Shown: piece after piece, positions 16,486-25,062 of the stretch
Position numbering within the stretch: the first letter of the stretch is position 1
Layout of the letters: every line of letters starts with the position of its first letter
NCBI RefSeq assembly: GCF_900103175.1
Contig: NZ_FNLF01000002.1
Coordinates: 2,804,136 to 2,868,135, forward strand
DNA length: 64,000 nucleotides
Origin: Tsukamurella pulmonis
GTDB taxonomy: Bacteria > Actinomycetota > Actinomycetes > Mycobacteriales > Mycobacteriaceae
Reading direction: 5' to 3'
Made by a program: the position numbers and the translations under genes
The notes under the pieces: generated by a model
What the model saw: the letters and a program-made list of their open reading frames with translations, nothing else
Told to the model about the DNA's origin: nothing
Databases searched by the model: none

Positions 16486-17204
16486 GCACGCTCGCGGACT
16501 CATGGATCAGCGCCGGCCAGGGATGGCGCCAGATCGAGCAACTCGTCCTCGCGTTCGCCCTGTCCACCGTGGTCGGGCTCGAGCGCGAGTTCCGCGGCAA
16601 GAGCGCCGGCCTGCGCACCCAGGCCATCGTCGGCACCACGTCGGCCCTGATCCTGCTGGTCAGCAAGTACGGCTTCAGCAACGTGCTCGCCCCGGAGACC
16701 GTGGTCCTCGATCCGTCCCGCGTCGCTGCGCAGATCGTCTCGGGCATCGGCTTCCTCGGCGCCGGCTTGATCATCACGCGGCGCGGCGCGATCCGGGGCC
16801 TCACCACAGCCGCCGCCGTGTGGGAGACCGCCGCGATCGGCATGGCCGCCGGCGCCGGACTGGAGATCCTCGCGGTCGCGGTGACGGGGCTGCACTTCGT
16901 CGCGGTTCTCGGATTCACGCCGCTGGGCCGGATGGTCGCGGCGCGCGGCACGGCCGAGCGCAGCCTCACCGTCACCTACCGCGACGGGGCGGGCGTACTA
17001 CGGGACGTCCTCGCCTCGTGCTCGCGCCGGGGCTGGAGTGTGGCCTCGCTCACCGTCCTCGACGGCCCCGCCGGCGAGGACGGGCCCGACCGGGAGGTCA
17101 CCGTCGCGTTATCGCTGGTGGGACGGGGTGTGACGGAGGCGGGCGCGACGCTCGGCGGCGTCGACGGGGTGCTCCGCGTCGACCGCGGAGCGGACGAGGA
17201 CTGA
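16482..17204 (+). CDS. MgtC/SapB family membrane protein
   Basis: A 240-residue protein starting at GTG in a GTGA overlap with the previous gene. The first ~140 residues have the MgtC hallmarks VVGLEREFRGKSAGLRT and IVSGIGFLGAGLIITRRGAI, with four to five membrane helices. The C-terminal ~90 residues form a soluble ACT-like domain. MgtC proteins act in Mg2+-limited or intracellular growth and modulate ATP synthase or membrane potential; they do not transport Mg2+ themselves. The operon context suggests an envelope role here (inference). Confidence 0.85.
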   Translation: MSTLADSWISAGQGWRQIEQLVLAFALSTVVGLEREFRGKSAGLRTQAIVGTTSALILLVSKYGFSNVLAPETVVLDPSRVAAQIVSGIGFLGAGLIITRRGAIRGLTTAAAVWETAAIGMAAGAGLEILAVAVTGLHFVAVLGFTPLGRMVAARGTAERSLTVTYRDGAGVLRDVLASCSRRGWSVASLTVLDGPAGEDGPDREVTVALSLVGRGVTEAGATLGGVDGVLRVDRGADED

Positions 17205-17212
17205 AGGTGAAC

Positions 17213-17267
17213 CGAACGGTTCGTGACGATCCCACAAGAGACGGCTGTGAAGTTCTCACCTGAGAAC
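17213..17267. promoter_or_regulatory. Two palindromes upstream of the KasA-type gene
   Basis: CGAACGGTTCG (17213-17223) is a perfect 11-base palindrome. GTTCTC and GAGAAC (17252-17257, 17262-17267) form perfect 6-base arms around ACCT. Both lie in the 91-base gap before the ketoacyl synthase gene, so they are candidate operators for control of this mycolate gene. Confidence 0.5.
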
Positions 17268-17295
17268 AGCCGGATGGGCGGTCCGATCCTGTTTC

Positions 17296-18612
17296 ATGGA
17301 GGACATGGCAGACATCCGGAGTTTCAGCACGCTCGGCGGACAGTTCCCCAACGTCGTGGTCACCGCGATCGAGATGACCACCTCGATCGGCACCGACACC
17401 GAGTCCACGTGGGCCGGCCTCCTGGCCGGCAAGAGCGGCATTCGCGAGCTCAAGGGCGATTTCATCGGCGTGGACATCGCCGATCTCCCGGTCCGCTTCG
17501 GCGGCCAGCTGCTCGAGGACCCCACCTCCGAGGTCCCCGAGCGCCCCGACCGCAAGTACGCGGGCGACATCAGCAAGCAGCACGTCAGCAAGCGCCGCAT
17601 GTCCTACGTGGAGCAGGCCGCACACGTGATCACCAAGCGCCTGTGGGACAACGCCGGACGCCCCGACGTGGACCACAACCGCCTCGCCGCGGTCGTCGGC
17701 ACCGGCCTCGGCGGCGGCGAGTCGATGGTCGAGGCCGTCGACGCGCTGCGCGACCACGGCGTCCGCAAGGTCTCGCCGTTCACCGTCCAGATGGCCATGC
17801 CGAACGGTGCCTGCGCCGTCTCGGCGCTGGAGATCGGCGCCCGCGCGGGCGCCATCGCCCCGGTGTCGGCCTGCTCGACCGGCAACGAGGCCATCGCCCA
17901 CGCCTGGCGCCAGATCGTCATGGGCGACGCCGATATCGCCGTCTGTGGTGGCATCGAGGGCAAGATCGACAGCCCCGTCATCGCCCCGTTCGCCATGATG
18001 CGCGCGCTCTCGACCCGTAACGACGATCCGCTGGCCGCCTCGCGTCCGTTCGACAAGGACCGCGACGGCTTCGTCTTCGGCGAGGCGCAGACGCTGATGA
18101 TCATCGAGACCGAGGAGCACGCCCTCGCCCGCGGCGCGAAGCCCATCGCCCGCCTGCTCGGCGCCGGCATCACCTCGGACGGCTACCACATGGTCTCCCC
18201 CGACGTCGAGGGCGGCGGCGCCGCGCGCGCCATGAAGCGCGCCATGCAGACCGCCGGCCTGCAGAGCTCGGACATCGACTACATCAACGCGCACGCGACC
18301 GCGACCCCGATCGGCGACCTCGCCGAGGCCAAGGCCATCAACGCGGTCGTCGGCACCGACGCGGCGATCTACGCCCCCAAGGGCGCGCTGGGCCACTCGA
18401 TCGGCGCCGTCGGCGCCCTCGAGGCCGCCCTGACGGTGCTGTCGCTGCGCGACGGCGTCATCCCGCCCACCCTGAACCTGGAGAACCAGGATCCGGAGAT
18501 CGAGCTCGACGTGGTGCACGGCGAGGCGCGCAAGGGCGACTTCACGTACGCCCTGAACAACTCGTTCGGCTTCGGCGGCCACGACGTGGCCCTCGCCTTC
18601 GGCAAGTACTGA
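17296..18612 (+). CDS. kasA: Beta-ketoacyl-ACP synthase, KasA/KasB type
   Basis: A 438-residue FAS-II condensing enzyme. The catalytic triad is Cys193 in [14 protein letters not shown], His333 in [11 protein letters not shown] and His367 in [12 protein letters not shown], and the late [10 protein letters not shown] is typical. KasA/KasB elongate acyl-AcpM with malonyl-AcpM to make meromycolate chains in the cytosol. Residues ~72-100 are longer than in M. tuberculosis KasA. The gene stands alone, without fabD, acpM or accD6. An ATG at 17305 is an alternative start. A strong hairpin follows the stop. KasA and KasB cannot be told apart here. Confidence 0.88.
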   Translation: MEDMADIRSFSTLGGQFPNVVVTAIEMTTSIGTDTESTWAGLLAGKSGIRELKGDFIGVDIADLPVRFGGQLLEDPTSEVPERPDRKYAGDISKQHVSKRRMSYVEQAAHVITKRLWDNAGRPDVDHNRLAAVVGTGLGGGESMVEAVDALRDHGVRKVSPFTVQMAMPNGACAVSALEIGARAGAIAPVSACSTGNEAIAHAWRQIVMGDADIAVCGGIEGKIDSPVIAPFAMMRALSTRNDDPLAASRPFDKDRDGFVFGEAQTLMIIETEEHALARGAKPIARLLGAGITSDGYHMVSPDVEGGGAARAMKRAMQTAGLQSSDIDYINAHATATPIGDLAEAKAINAVVGTDAAIYAPKGALGHSIGAVGALEAALTVLSLRDGVIPPTLNLENQDPEIELDVVHGEARKGDFTYALNNSFGFGGHDVALAFGKY

Positions 18613-18627
18613 GCCGCAGCTCTTCTC

Positions 18628-18670
18628 ACGACGCCGCCCGCCCCTGATTCTCAGGAGCGGGCGGCGTCGT
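18628..18670. terminator. Strong GC-rich hairpin between convergent genes
   Basis: A 20-base stem (18628-18647 with 18651-18670), with one mismatch and a 3-base loop TTC, sits 15 bases after the kasA stop and just before the end of the opposing TetR gene. It has no T-run, but actinobacterial terminators often lack one. It can serve both strands. Confidence 0.75.
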
Positions 18671-18675
18671 CCGTA

Positions 18676-19188
18676 TCAGGCGGCCGCGAGGCGTTCGGCG
18701 ACGGCGCGGACGTACCTCTCGTCCACGGTCACCCCCGTGGTTGCGATGGCCGCTGTGCGGGCGAGGACACAGAGGCCGTGGATCGCCGACCACAGCTCGA
18801 TCGCGCGATCGATGCCCCCGAGACGTTCCGCCAGCGCGTCGATCCAGGGGCGGGTGACCTCACGGAGGTTCCCACCGGCACCGTCGAGCAGATCGTGGCG
18901 GAAGATCAGATCGAACATGTGCGGGCGCTCCGCGGAAAAGCGCCAGTACGCCACCGCCGCGTCGTCGATGCCGCCCGCCAGCGCGGGTGCCAGGACGCGA
19001 TCGAGATCGTCGACCCCCTCCCTGGCGATGGCCGCGAGCAGCGAAGCGAGCGTCGGGAAGTACCTCCGTGGGGCCCCGTGTGACAGCCCCGCGGCCGCCG
19101 CGACGGACCGTACCCCCACCGCGGCGACGCCCTCCGCATCCACCATGACGGTTCCGGCGCGGATCAGAGCTTCTCGTGTCGCATCCAC
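18676..19188 (-). CDS. TetR family transcriptional regulator
   Basis: About 170 residues. The DNA-binding helix pair is VRSVAAAAGLSHGAPRRYFPTLASLL, and the C-terminal domain is short. GTG at 19188 is preferred as the start; a longer frame from 19227 would place one operator copy inside the coding region. Two copies of a TAGACAGTGTCTA-type palindrome lie between this gene and the divergent acyltransferase gene, so it likely represses itself and that gene. Confidence 0.8.
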   Translation of the reverse strand: MDATREALIRAGTVMVDAEGVAAVGVRSVAAAAGLSHGAPRRYFPTLASLLAAIAREGVDDLDRVLAPALAGGIDDAAVAYWRFSAERPHMFDLIFRHDLLDGAGGNLREVTRPWIDALAERLGGIDRAIELWSAIHGLCVLARTAAIATTGVTVDERYVRAVAERLAAA

Positions 19189-19189
19189 G

Positions 19190-19245
19190 TTGACAGTGTC
19201 TACGGACTGAGGCAGGCTGGCAAGCACACGTAGACAGTGTCTACG
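19190..19245. promoter_or_regulatory. Paired TetR operators, 41-base spacing
   Basis: TAGACAGTGTCTA at 19231-19243 extends to 7-base arms CGTAGAC/GTCTACG (19229-19245). A near copy, TTGACAGTGTCTA, lies at 19190-19202. The centres are 41 bases apart, about four helical turns, so both sit on the same face of the DNA. They lie between divergent TetR and acyltransferase genes. Confidence 0.75.
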
Positions 19246-19262
19246 AATTGGAGGAGGTCACC

Positions 19263-19922
19263 GTGTTCTACTCCCTGTACAAACACGTTCTGATCGGTCC
19301 GGCGCTGCGCGCCGTTGTTCGCGTCGAGGCGATCGGTGCCGGAAACATTCCTCGGCACGGTCCGGTGATCCTGGCAGCGAATCACCTCGCGGAGGTCGAC
19401 TCCCTGGTCCTCCCCCTGGCAGCGCCGCGGGAGATCGCCTTCCTGGCGAAGTCGGAGTACTTCACCGGCACCGGGGTCCGTGGTCGGCTGTCGCGCTGGT
19501 TCTTCCAGTCCGCGGGGCAGATCCCCGTCGACCGATCGGGTGGCGGCACCGCCGCGCTGAACGCAGCGGTCGCTCATCTTCGACGGGGCGGCGCCTGGGG
19601 GATCTACCCCGAGGGCACCCGCTCCCCCGATGGGCGCCTCTACCGGGGACACACCGGACTCGCGCGGGTCGCCCAGCAGGTGCCGGGCGCAGTGGTCGTA
19701 CCGGTGGGATTGAGCGGCACGGACACCGTCAACCCGCCCGGCCCGCGACGGTCGCTCCGACCGGGCCGCGTGACAGTGCGTTTCGGCGCTCCGCTCGAAA
19801 TCGGCGGCCTCATCGACGAGCACGGGATCCGCGATGCGACCGACGAAGTGATGCGCCGCATTCACACGCTCACAAGCCAAACGATCGCGAGCGACTACGC
19901 GGCTCCACGACTGCGCTCGTAA
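19263..19922 (+). CDS. 1-acyl-glycerol-3-phosphate acyltransferase family (PlsC-like)
   Basis: A 219-residue acyltransferase. The catalytic NHLAEVD (HX4D, His41/Asp46) and YPEGTRS (115-121) motifs are those of PlsC-type enzymes, which move an acyl chain from a thioester onto a lysophospholipid or other lipid at the membrane. The start GTG at 19263 has GGAGGAGG about five bases upstream, better than the TTG at 19248. The paired operator next to it implies repression by the neighbouring TetR protein. The exact acceptor is unknown. Confidence 0.85.
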   Translation: MFYSLYKHVLIGPALRAVVRVEAIGAGNIPRHGPVILAANHLAEVDSLVLPLAAPREIAFLAKSEYFTGTGVRGRLSRWFFQSAGQIPVDRSGGGTAALNAAVAHLRRGGAWGIYPEGTRSPDGRLYRGHTGLARVAQQVPGAVVVPVGLSGTDTVNPPGPRRSLRPGRVTVRFGAPLEIGGLIDEHGIRDATDEVMRRIHTLTSQTIASDYAAPRLRS

Positions 19923-19926
19923 CGAG

Positions 19927-20604
19927 CTAACGGACCCCGCCCGCCGTGGTGCCACGCGTCAGTACCTCCAACGCCTGATCGCCGGACCGGATCACATCCT
20001 CGGCACTCAGCGGCCGCGGATTACCCTCGAGCGACAACGCGGCCAGCCCCACCCAGGCACCGAACAGGAAGTGCGACATCAAGCGTGCATCCAACGGGAG
20101 AACCTCACCGGCGTCGATAGAGTCCTGAATCAGGCCTTCGAACGCGATCCTCGTCGCCTCCAATTGACGGTCGATGCGCGCATCCGTGGGCGACACCGGC
20201 TCGTCGGTCCGGAGTTCGCGCGCGATCAGATACCGGGTCAGCGCCGGCCTGTCGACGAGCATGCGCAAGTAGGCGCGCCCGGTCGCAACCACTCGCTCGA
20301 CCGCGCTCCCCCCGCCGGAACTCGCAGCGGCGACCTCCTCGAACGCCGCCGTCAACAGGCGCTCGGTCGTAGACGCGACGAGCCCGTCCTTGGTACCGAA
20401 ATGGACGTACACCGTCGCGGGGGCCGTTCCGGCACGAGCAGCAACATCCTCGATGCGGACCGACTCCGGGGCGGTACGCCCGAGTAGGTCCTCGGCTGCG
20501 GCAATGATCGCAGCGCGCGTCTTGGCTCGCCGCCGTTCACCGCGCGCCGCCGGGCCCACCGGCTCTTCCATCGTCATCGCCGCTGATCGTAATCGAGCGG
20601 GCAC
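19927..20604 (-). CDS. TetR family transcriptional regulator
   Basis: A 225-residue TetR protein with helix-turn-helix VRIEDVAARAGTAPATVYVHFGTKDGLV. GTG at 20604 is chosen as start because AGGAGG lies exactly five bases upstream; a longer frame to 20643 has no such site. It is divergent from the MpaB-like gene. Between them are three evenly spaced palindromes, the likely binding sites for this protein. It ends four bases after the acyltransferase stop. Confidence 0.85.
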   Translation of the reverse strand: MPARLRSAAMTMEEPVGPAARGERRRAKTRAAIIAAAEDLLGRTAPESVRIEDVAARAGTAPATVYVHFGTKDGLVASTTERLLTAAFEEVAAASSGGGSAVERVVATGRAYLRMLVDRPALTRYLIARELRTDEPVSPTDARIDRQLEATRIAFEGLIQDSIDAGEVLPLDARLMSHFLFGAWVGLAALSLEGNPRPLSAEDVIRSGDQALEVLTRGTTAGGVR

Positions 20605-20663
20605 TCCCTCCTCCTGACCCGACCACTCCCCGGACCGACACACCGAGCCCCCACCTCCAAATC

Positions 20664-20712
20664 AGAGTCACACTCTAGACAGGAGTCGGACTCTACTTTA
20701 GAGTGAGACTCT
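20664..20712. promoter_or_regulatory. Three tandem TetR operators with an 18-base period
   Basis: AGAGTcacACTCT (20664-20676), GGAGTcggACTCT (20682-20694) and AGAGTgagACTCT (20700-20712) share the pattern AGAGTnnnACTCT and are spaced exactly 18 bases apart. They fill the region between the divergent TetR and MpaB-like genes and probably cover both promoters. Confidence 0.8.
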
Positions 20713-20744
20713 GATTAACTGAACCACTCAGCGCAGGAGATGTC

Positions 20745-21974
20745 ATGAACCCCGCCCTCACCCCCACCACGCCCGCAGCGACCGGTCCGCTCGTCGAGCG
20801 GGTGACCGAATTGACCGACCTCGCACGCATTCCCGGCGCCGAGGTCTATCTCAGCGCTGACGAGGTCGACTACGAGGCCTGGAATCACGTCGGCGATCCG
20901 CTCGCCGAGGATCTGGTCGAGCTGATGCGCAGGAGAAAGATGATGGGTGGCGATCTGTACGCAAACGCGCGGGCCCTCGAGACAGAGGGGGCACCGGAGG
21001 CGATCGCGTTCTTCGCGGACGTCGAGACCTTGCCCACCTGGTTCGACATCGATGCCTTGCGCCTCGGGGCCAGCATGGGGCGGCGCAACCCGCTCGGAAT
21101 GAACATCGGTATGCATTCGGCCCTGCCGTTCACGTACATCGATCCGGCCACCTCCGAGGTCATGGGATCGACGGGGCGCCTTTCCGGCGGTAGCAGCGAC
21201 TACCGCAGGAGAATGATGGAGACGGCAACCGCCTTCGTGGGAGCGCTCGACGTGGACGGCATGCTCCCCGGCGGCGAGCGGTGGATCGTGTGGGTTCGGA
21301 TCCGCCTGCTGCACACGATGATCCGCCTCGGAATTCACCGTGGTGGTCGGTGGCCCCTCGCCAACAAGGGCACACCGATCAGCCAGCTCGCCACTGCGGC
21401 GTGCACGTACATCTTCGGGCAGCACCGGGTCAACATCATCGAGTTCGCAGGCGGTGTCGTGACCCAGGAGGAGCGCGACGGCTTCGCACTGATGTGGCGC
21501 TGGGTGTCGCGCATCCAGGGCGCCAACAATCAGTTGCTGGGCCGCACGCACGCCGAGGAGTTCGCACTCCAGTCCCGTGAGCACCAGTGCTTCTACGAGC
21601 CGAGCGCCAGGGGTGCGGAACTCACCGAGTACGTGATCGCCGGTGCCACCGACATGGGGCACTTCCTGGGCTCTCGGGCGATCAATCAGGCGCTCTCCCG
21701 GCAACTCCTCGCTCCGAGGATGACGGCGACGATCCCGGACGGGGATCTCCGCGAATGCCTCGACGTCGCACCGCTTCCCTTCGCGGAGGCCGTGGTCCGC
21801 ACCGTATCCGTCCTGCTGAAGATCCCCAATCAGCTCACCCGACTCAAGGTCGTGCGGGACTACTTCGACAGGAACGGCCAGCAGATCCTCGACCGGGCCG
21901 TCGAACGCGGCCTCCAGGGCGTCAAGCCCGAATACCGCGGCACCCCGGTCGACGGCCGCCCCACCGATCAGTGA
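20745..21974 (+). CDS. Oxygenase MpaB/latex-clearing-protein family (DUF2236)
   Basis: A 409-residue protein of the DUF2236 family, which includes rubber oxygenase Lcp and fungal MpaB. The conserved VRIRLLHTMIR stretch near the middle carries the Arg/His typical of its heme or metal site. Members cleave or oxidise isoprenoid chains; the substrate here is unknown. No signal peptide is visible. It heads a unit with crotonase and tautomerase genes and is preceded by AGGAG and by the triple TetR operator. Confidence 0.75.
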   Translation: MNPALTPTTPAATGPLVERVTELTDLARIPGAEVYLSADEVDYEAWNHVGDPLAEDLVELMRRRKMMGGDLYANARALETEGAPEAIAFFADVETLPTWFDIDALRLGASMGRRNPLGMNIGMHSALPFTYIDPATSEVMGSTGRLSGGSSDYRRRMMETATAFVGALDVDGMLPGGERWIVWVRIRLLHTMIRLGIHRGGRWPLANKGTPISQLATAACTYIFGQHRVNIIEFAGGVVTQEERDGFALMWRWVSRIQGANNQLLGRTHAEEFALQSREHQCFYEPSARGAELTEYVIAGATDMGHFLGSRAINQALSRQLLAPRMTATIPDGDLRECLDVAPLPFAEAVVRTVSVLLKIPNQLTRLKVVRDYFDRNGQQILDRAVERGLQGVKPEYRGTPVDGRPTDQ

Positions 21975-22045
21975 AGCCGCACCGCGCTGCCTGCTGCCGC
22001 ACGGATGCGTCGCGGCGCAGCGCGGATCTGCCGGAAAGGAAAGTC

Positions 22046-22849
22046 ATGCCGGAAGTCACCACACCCCACGAGGAAACGGTCACCGTCGAGCAACGCGGTC
22101 AGGTCCTGATGATCGGGCTCAACCGCCCCGACAAGCTCAACGCCTTCAACCTCCAGATGATCGATGAGCTCGCCCAGGCGTATCACCGGCTGGAGAACGA
22201 TCCCGAGATCCGCTGCGGCGTGCTCTTCGCGCACGGCAAGCACTTCACCGGCGGCCTCGATCTGCAGGAAGTCGGGCCGCAGATCGAGGACGGCGGCGTC
22301 GACTACGACCGCCCCGGCCGCCTCGATCCCTGGCGACGGTCCAACGTCTGGACGACACCGCTCGTGATGGCCGTCCACGGATGGGTGATGACCCTCGGCA
22401 TCGAGCTGGCGCTCGCAGCCGACATCCGCGTCGCCTCCTCCGATACGAAATTCACTCAGATGGAGATCAACCGTGGCATCTACGCCTTCGGCGGCGCCAC
22501 CGTTCGACTCCCACGCGACGCGGGCTGGGGCAACGCGATGCGCTGGCTGCTGACCGGCGAGCCCTACGACGCCGCCGAAGCGCTGCGCATCGGCCTCGTA
22601 CAAGAGGTGGTCGAACCCGGCCACCAGCTCGAACGCGCCCTCGAACTCGCCGAGTACATCGCGGAGAAAAGTGCGCCGCTCGGTGTGAAGACCACCCTCG
22701 AGTCCGCCCACCGGGCCCGCAACGAGGGCGAACAGGCGGCGTTCGCACGCCTCGACAGCGATATGACGGCACTGCTTCACACCGACGACGGCCGGGAAGG
22801 CATGCAGTCGTTCGTCGAACGACGAGACGCACGCTTCACCGGCAGGTAG
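22046..22849 (+). CDS. Enoyl-CoA hydratase/isomerase family protein
   Basis: A 267-residue crotonase. It has LNRPDKLNAFNLQM near the start, the oxyanion-hole segment HFTGGLDLQEV, and HGWVMTLGIELALAADIRVA. Members hydrate or isomerise enoyl-CoA thioesters in the cytosol. The start at 22046 has AAAGGAAA upstream. It follows the MpaB-like gene on the same strand, so it may process the acyl-CoA released by a cleaved isoprenoid or terpenoid (inference). Confidence 0.85.
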   Translation: MPEVTTPHEETVTVEQRGQVLMIGLNRPDKLNAFNLQMIDELAQAYHRLENDPEIRCGVLFAHGKHFTGGLDLQEVGPQIEDGGVDYDRPGRLDPWRRSNVWTTPLVMAVHGWVMTLGIELALAADIRVASSDTKFTQMEINRGIYAFGGATVRLPRDAGWGNAMRWLLTGEPYDAAEALRIGLVQEVVEPGHQLERALELAEYIAEKSAPLGVKTTLESAHRARNEGEQAAFARLDSDMTALLHTDDGREGMQSFVERRDARFTGR

Positions 22850-22902
22850 CTACCGAATATCAAGCACGCCCCCCTATCGACCAACGAACCAGGAGCGACA
22901 CC

Positions 22903-23400
22903 ATGCCCATGATCGACCTCAATCTGCCGGCCGACGCATTGACCCCGGAGCGCGAGCAGCAGCTCGTCGACGAGCTGACCACCATCCTGGTCAAGGCCGA
23001 AGGCGCCGACGCCACCAACCCGATCGTTCGGCAGATCGCGTGGGTGGTCGTCCACCACACCCCGATCTACGCGGGCGGGAAGCCGCCCGCCAAACCGCAC
23101 TACCGCGTCATCACGTCCGTCCCGGAAGGACAGGTGAACACCCTCGACCGTCGCCGGGCGCTCGTCGCCGAGGTCACCGCCGCCGTCGTCAAGGCCGAGG
23201 GCTCCGGCGATCCCGATGCACACCACCGCGTCTGGGTGTTCCCCCTCGAGATCCCGGAGGGGCGATGGGGCGCGGGCGGAGACATCATGGGCCTGGCGGA
23301 CATCATCAACTCCGTGATCGGAGACGAGGAGAAGGCTCGGGAAGCAGCGGGACGGCGTATCGCCCGGAGCCGAGCTGAGCGAGGCATCGGAATCGGCTAG
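22903..23400 (+). CDS. Tautomerase superfamily protein, fused two-unit form
   Basis: A 165-residue protein with the catalytic amino-terminal proline (Pro2 after Met) of 4-oxalocrotonate tautomerases. Two half-units are visible: LVDELTTILVKAEGAD near 22-40 and LVAEVTAAVVKAEGSG near 87-105. Ordinary 4-OT subunits are about 62 residues, so this is a tandem-fused type. It ends in the crotonase unit and converges on a hydrolase gene with interlocked CTAG stops. The substrate is unknown. Confidence 0.75.
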   Translation: MPMIDLNLPADALTPEREQQLVDELTTILVKAEGADATNPIVRQIAWVVVHHTPIYAGGKPPAKPHYRVITSVPEGQVNTLDRRRALVAEVTAAVVKAEGSGDPDAHHRVWVFPLEIPEGRWGAGGDIMGLADIINSVIGDEEKAREAAGRRIARSRAERGIGIG

Positions 23401-24269
23401 TCACCAGCCACTGGAAAGCGCCGTGCGATCGCACCGGCGAACTCCCCGGGCGCGAACTCCTGCACCGCGTGGCCGGCCTGGGCGATCTCCACGACCTCGA
23501 TGCCCGCGAAGTCCCGTCGCAGCTGCGGCAGATGCGCGTGCGGCCGGAACACGGGGTCGCGCATCCCCCAGATCGCGAGCGCGGGCTTCCGACCGAGCGC
23601 CGCCGGGACCGCACTCTCGAGCCCAGCCAAGAAGGAGTCGGCATCGCGGATCTCCCTCGGCATGACCGCCAAGGCGACGCGTGCCGAAGGCGTCGACTGC
23701 ACCGCCCGGTAGTGCTCGAGCTCCCGCCTCGCGAGCACCCGGCTCAGCTCGGAGACCAGAATCCGGTCGATCATGAGGTTCTTCTCGAGGATCTGTCGTT
23801 GCGCGAATCTGGAACTCATCGCTGCGCTGAACAGACGTTTCGAGAACGCCCGGTTCGGCCCGTACGTCGTGTTCGCGAGAACGACGCCGCGCACGCGGTC
23901 GGCACGCTCCACCGCCACGTCCAGCGCGATCGGTCCACCCCAGTCGTGTCCGACGACGACGAAGTCATCCAGACCGAGCCGGTCCACCAGGCGACCGAGC
24001 GCGCTCGACAACTCAGGGATCGTGTATCCGCATCCGGCGGGACGCTCCGAAAGCCCGAATCCGAGATTGTCGACGGCGATGCAGCGATATCGCGCCCGGA
24101 GCTCGGCGATGATGCGGCGATACAGGAAACTCCAGGTAGGCGTCCCGTGACAGAAGAGCAGCACAGGGCCCCGCCCCTCGTCCACGTAGTGCATTGTTCC
24201 CGCATCGGTTTCACACCACCGAGACTCGAACGGGTACAGATCAGGGTCGGGCCGGAAGTCGACGAACAT
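23397..24269 (-). CDS. Alpha/beta hydrolase, haloalkane dehalogenase/epoxide hydrolase type
   Basis: A 290-residue hydrolase. The nucleophile elbow is GHDWGG with Asp109 and adjacent Trp110, the oxyanion motif is HGTPTW (41-46), and the catalytic His lies in AQAGHAVQE. Haloalkane dehalogenases have Asn where this has Thr43, so halide binding is doubtful and epoxide or C-C hydrolysis is possible. It is divergent from a TetR gene with two shared operator copies, so it is probably induced by a small ligand of that regulator. Confidence 0.8.
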   Translation of the reverse strand: MFVDFRPDPDLYPFESRWCETDAGTMHYVDEGRGPVLLFCHGTPTWSFLYRRIIAELRARYRCIAVDNLGFGLSERPAGCGYTIPELSSALGRLVDRLGLDDFVVVGHDWGGPIALDVAVERADRVRGVVLANTTYGPNRAFSKRLFSAAMSSRFAQRQILEKNLMIDRILVSELSRVLARRELEHYRAVQSTPSARVALAVMPREIRDADSFLAGLESAVPAALGRKPALAIWGMRDPVFRPHAHLPQLRRDFAGIEVVEIAQAGHAVQEFAPGEFAGAIARRFPVAGD

Positions 24270-24293
24270 GCCACGCTCTCCTTCTCGCGTGCC

Positions 24294-24335
24294 GCTACGG
24301 GTGTAGCGCCTTGAGGCCGACGCTACACCTGTAGC
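24294..24335. promoter_or_regulatory. Two TetR operators in a divergent promoter
   Basis: GCTACGGGTGTAGC (24294-24307) and GCTACACCTGTAGC (24322-24335) share GCTACnnnnGTAGC with perfect 5-base arms and are 28 bases apart. The second overlaps the -10-like TAGCAT (24332-24337) of the TetR gene. Confidence 0.75.
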
Positions 24336-24343
24336 ATGTGTTC

Positions 24344-24952
24344 ATGCCCGACCTACCATCGCGATCGCCAGCCGCGCAGCACCGTCGAGACCTGGTCGCA
24401 CGAAGTGCGATCGGCATCCTCGCGCAGGACGGCGTGCGCGCGTTGACCCATCGCGCGGTCGACGCGAGCGCCGGACTCCCTCCGGGATCGACCTCCCATG
24501 TCGCGCGTACACGCGAGGCGCTGCTGACGTTGGTGGTGGACGCACTGGCCGAATCGACTCTGGTCGATTCCGGGCGCGTCGCGACCTGGCTGGACGACGA
24601 CTCATCCCCCTTGTCGGTGGAAGAACTCGCCGACCATCTCGCAGGACTCGTCGAGACACTCGCGGCCCGTCACGACGACATGCGCGCGCGGTACGCCCTG
24701 ATCATCGAACTGCACGACTCCCCGACGCTGCACGCGAAATTGACAACCGGTTCGGAGGTGCACGCGACGGCACGGAGGATCGCGACAGCCGCGCTCCGCC
24801 GCGCCGGGCTTCCCCACGCCGGCAGCGATGTCGATGAACTGCTCGGACTCATGGAGTCCCTCGTGTTCCATCGTTCAGCCATCGATGAGCAGTCACCGGC
24901 GCACGCCATCCTTCACGCCTACCTGCGGGGTCGCGCGTCGACGCGGACCTGA
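24344..24952 (+). CDS. TetR family transcriptional regulator
   Basis: A 202-residue regulator with helix-turn-helix VRALTHRAVDASAGLPPGSTSHV, followed by a helical ligand domain. The ATG at 24344 lies six bases after TAGCAT, a leaderless layout; a GTG two codons upstream is the alternative. Two palindromes between it and the divergent hydrolase gene indicate self-repression and control of that gene. Confidence 0.8.
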   Translation: MPDLPSRSPAAQHRRDLVARSAIGILAQDGVRALTHRAVDASAGLPPGSTSHVARTREALLTLVVDALAESTLVDSGRVATWLDDDSSPLSVEELADHLAGLVETLAARHDDMRARYALIIELHDSPTLHAKLTTGSEVHATARRIATAALRRAGLPHAGSDVDELLGLMESLVFHRSAIDEQSPAHAILHAYLRGRASTRT

Positions 24953-25062
24953 ATCGCCGGAGCACGAGGGGTGCGATGCAGATCAGGCGAAGTCAGGCCG
25001 TACCACCGCGTCGAGCCCGGCTCACCGAGCCGACATCGCGATTCTCGCCTACCTTTGAAGTT

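Noticed and set aside
14224-16503. A 759-codon minus-strand frame
   Set aside because: It lies opposite the metal-dependent hydrolase and membrane protein genes, which have coherent domains; the frame reads as low-complexity Arg/His/Glu text.
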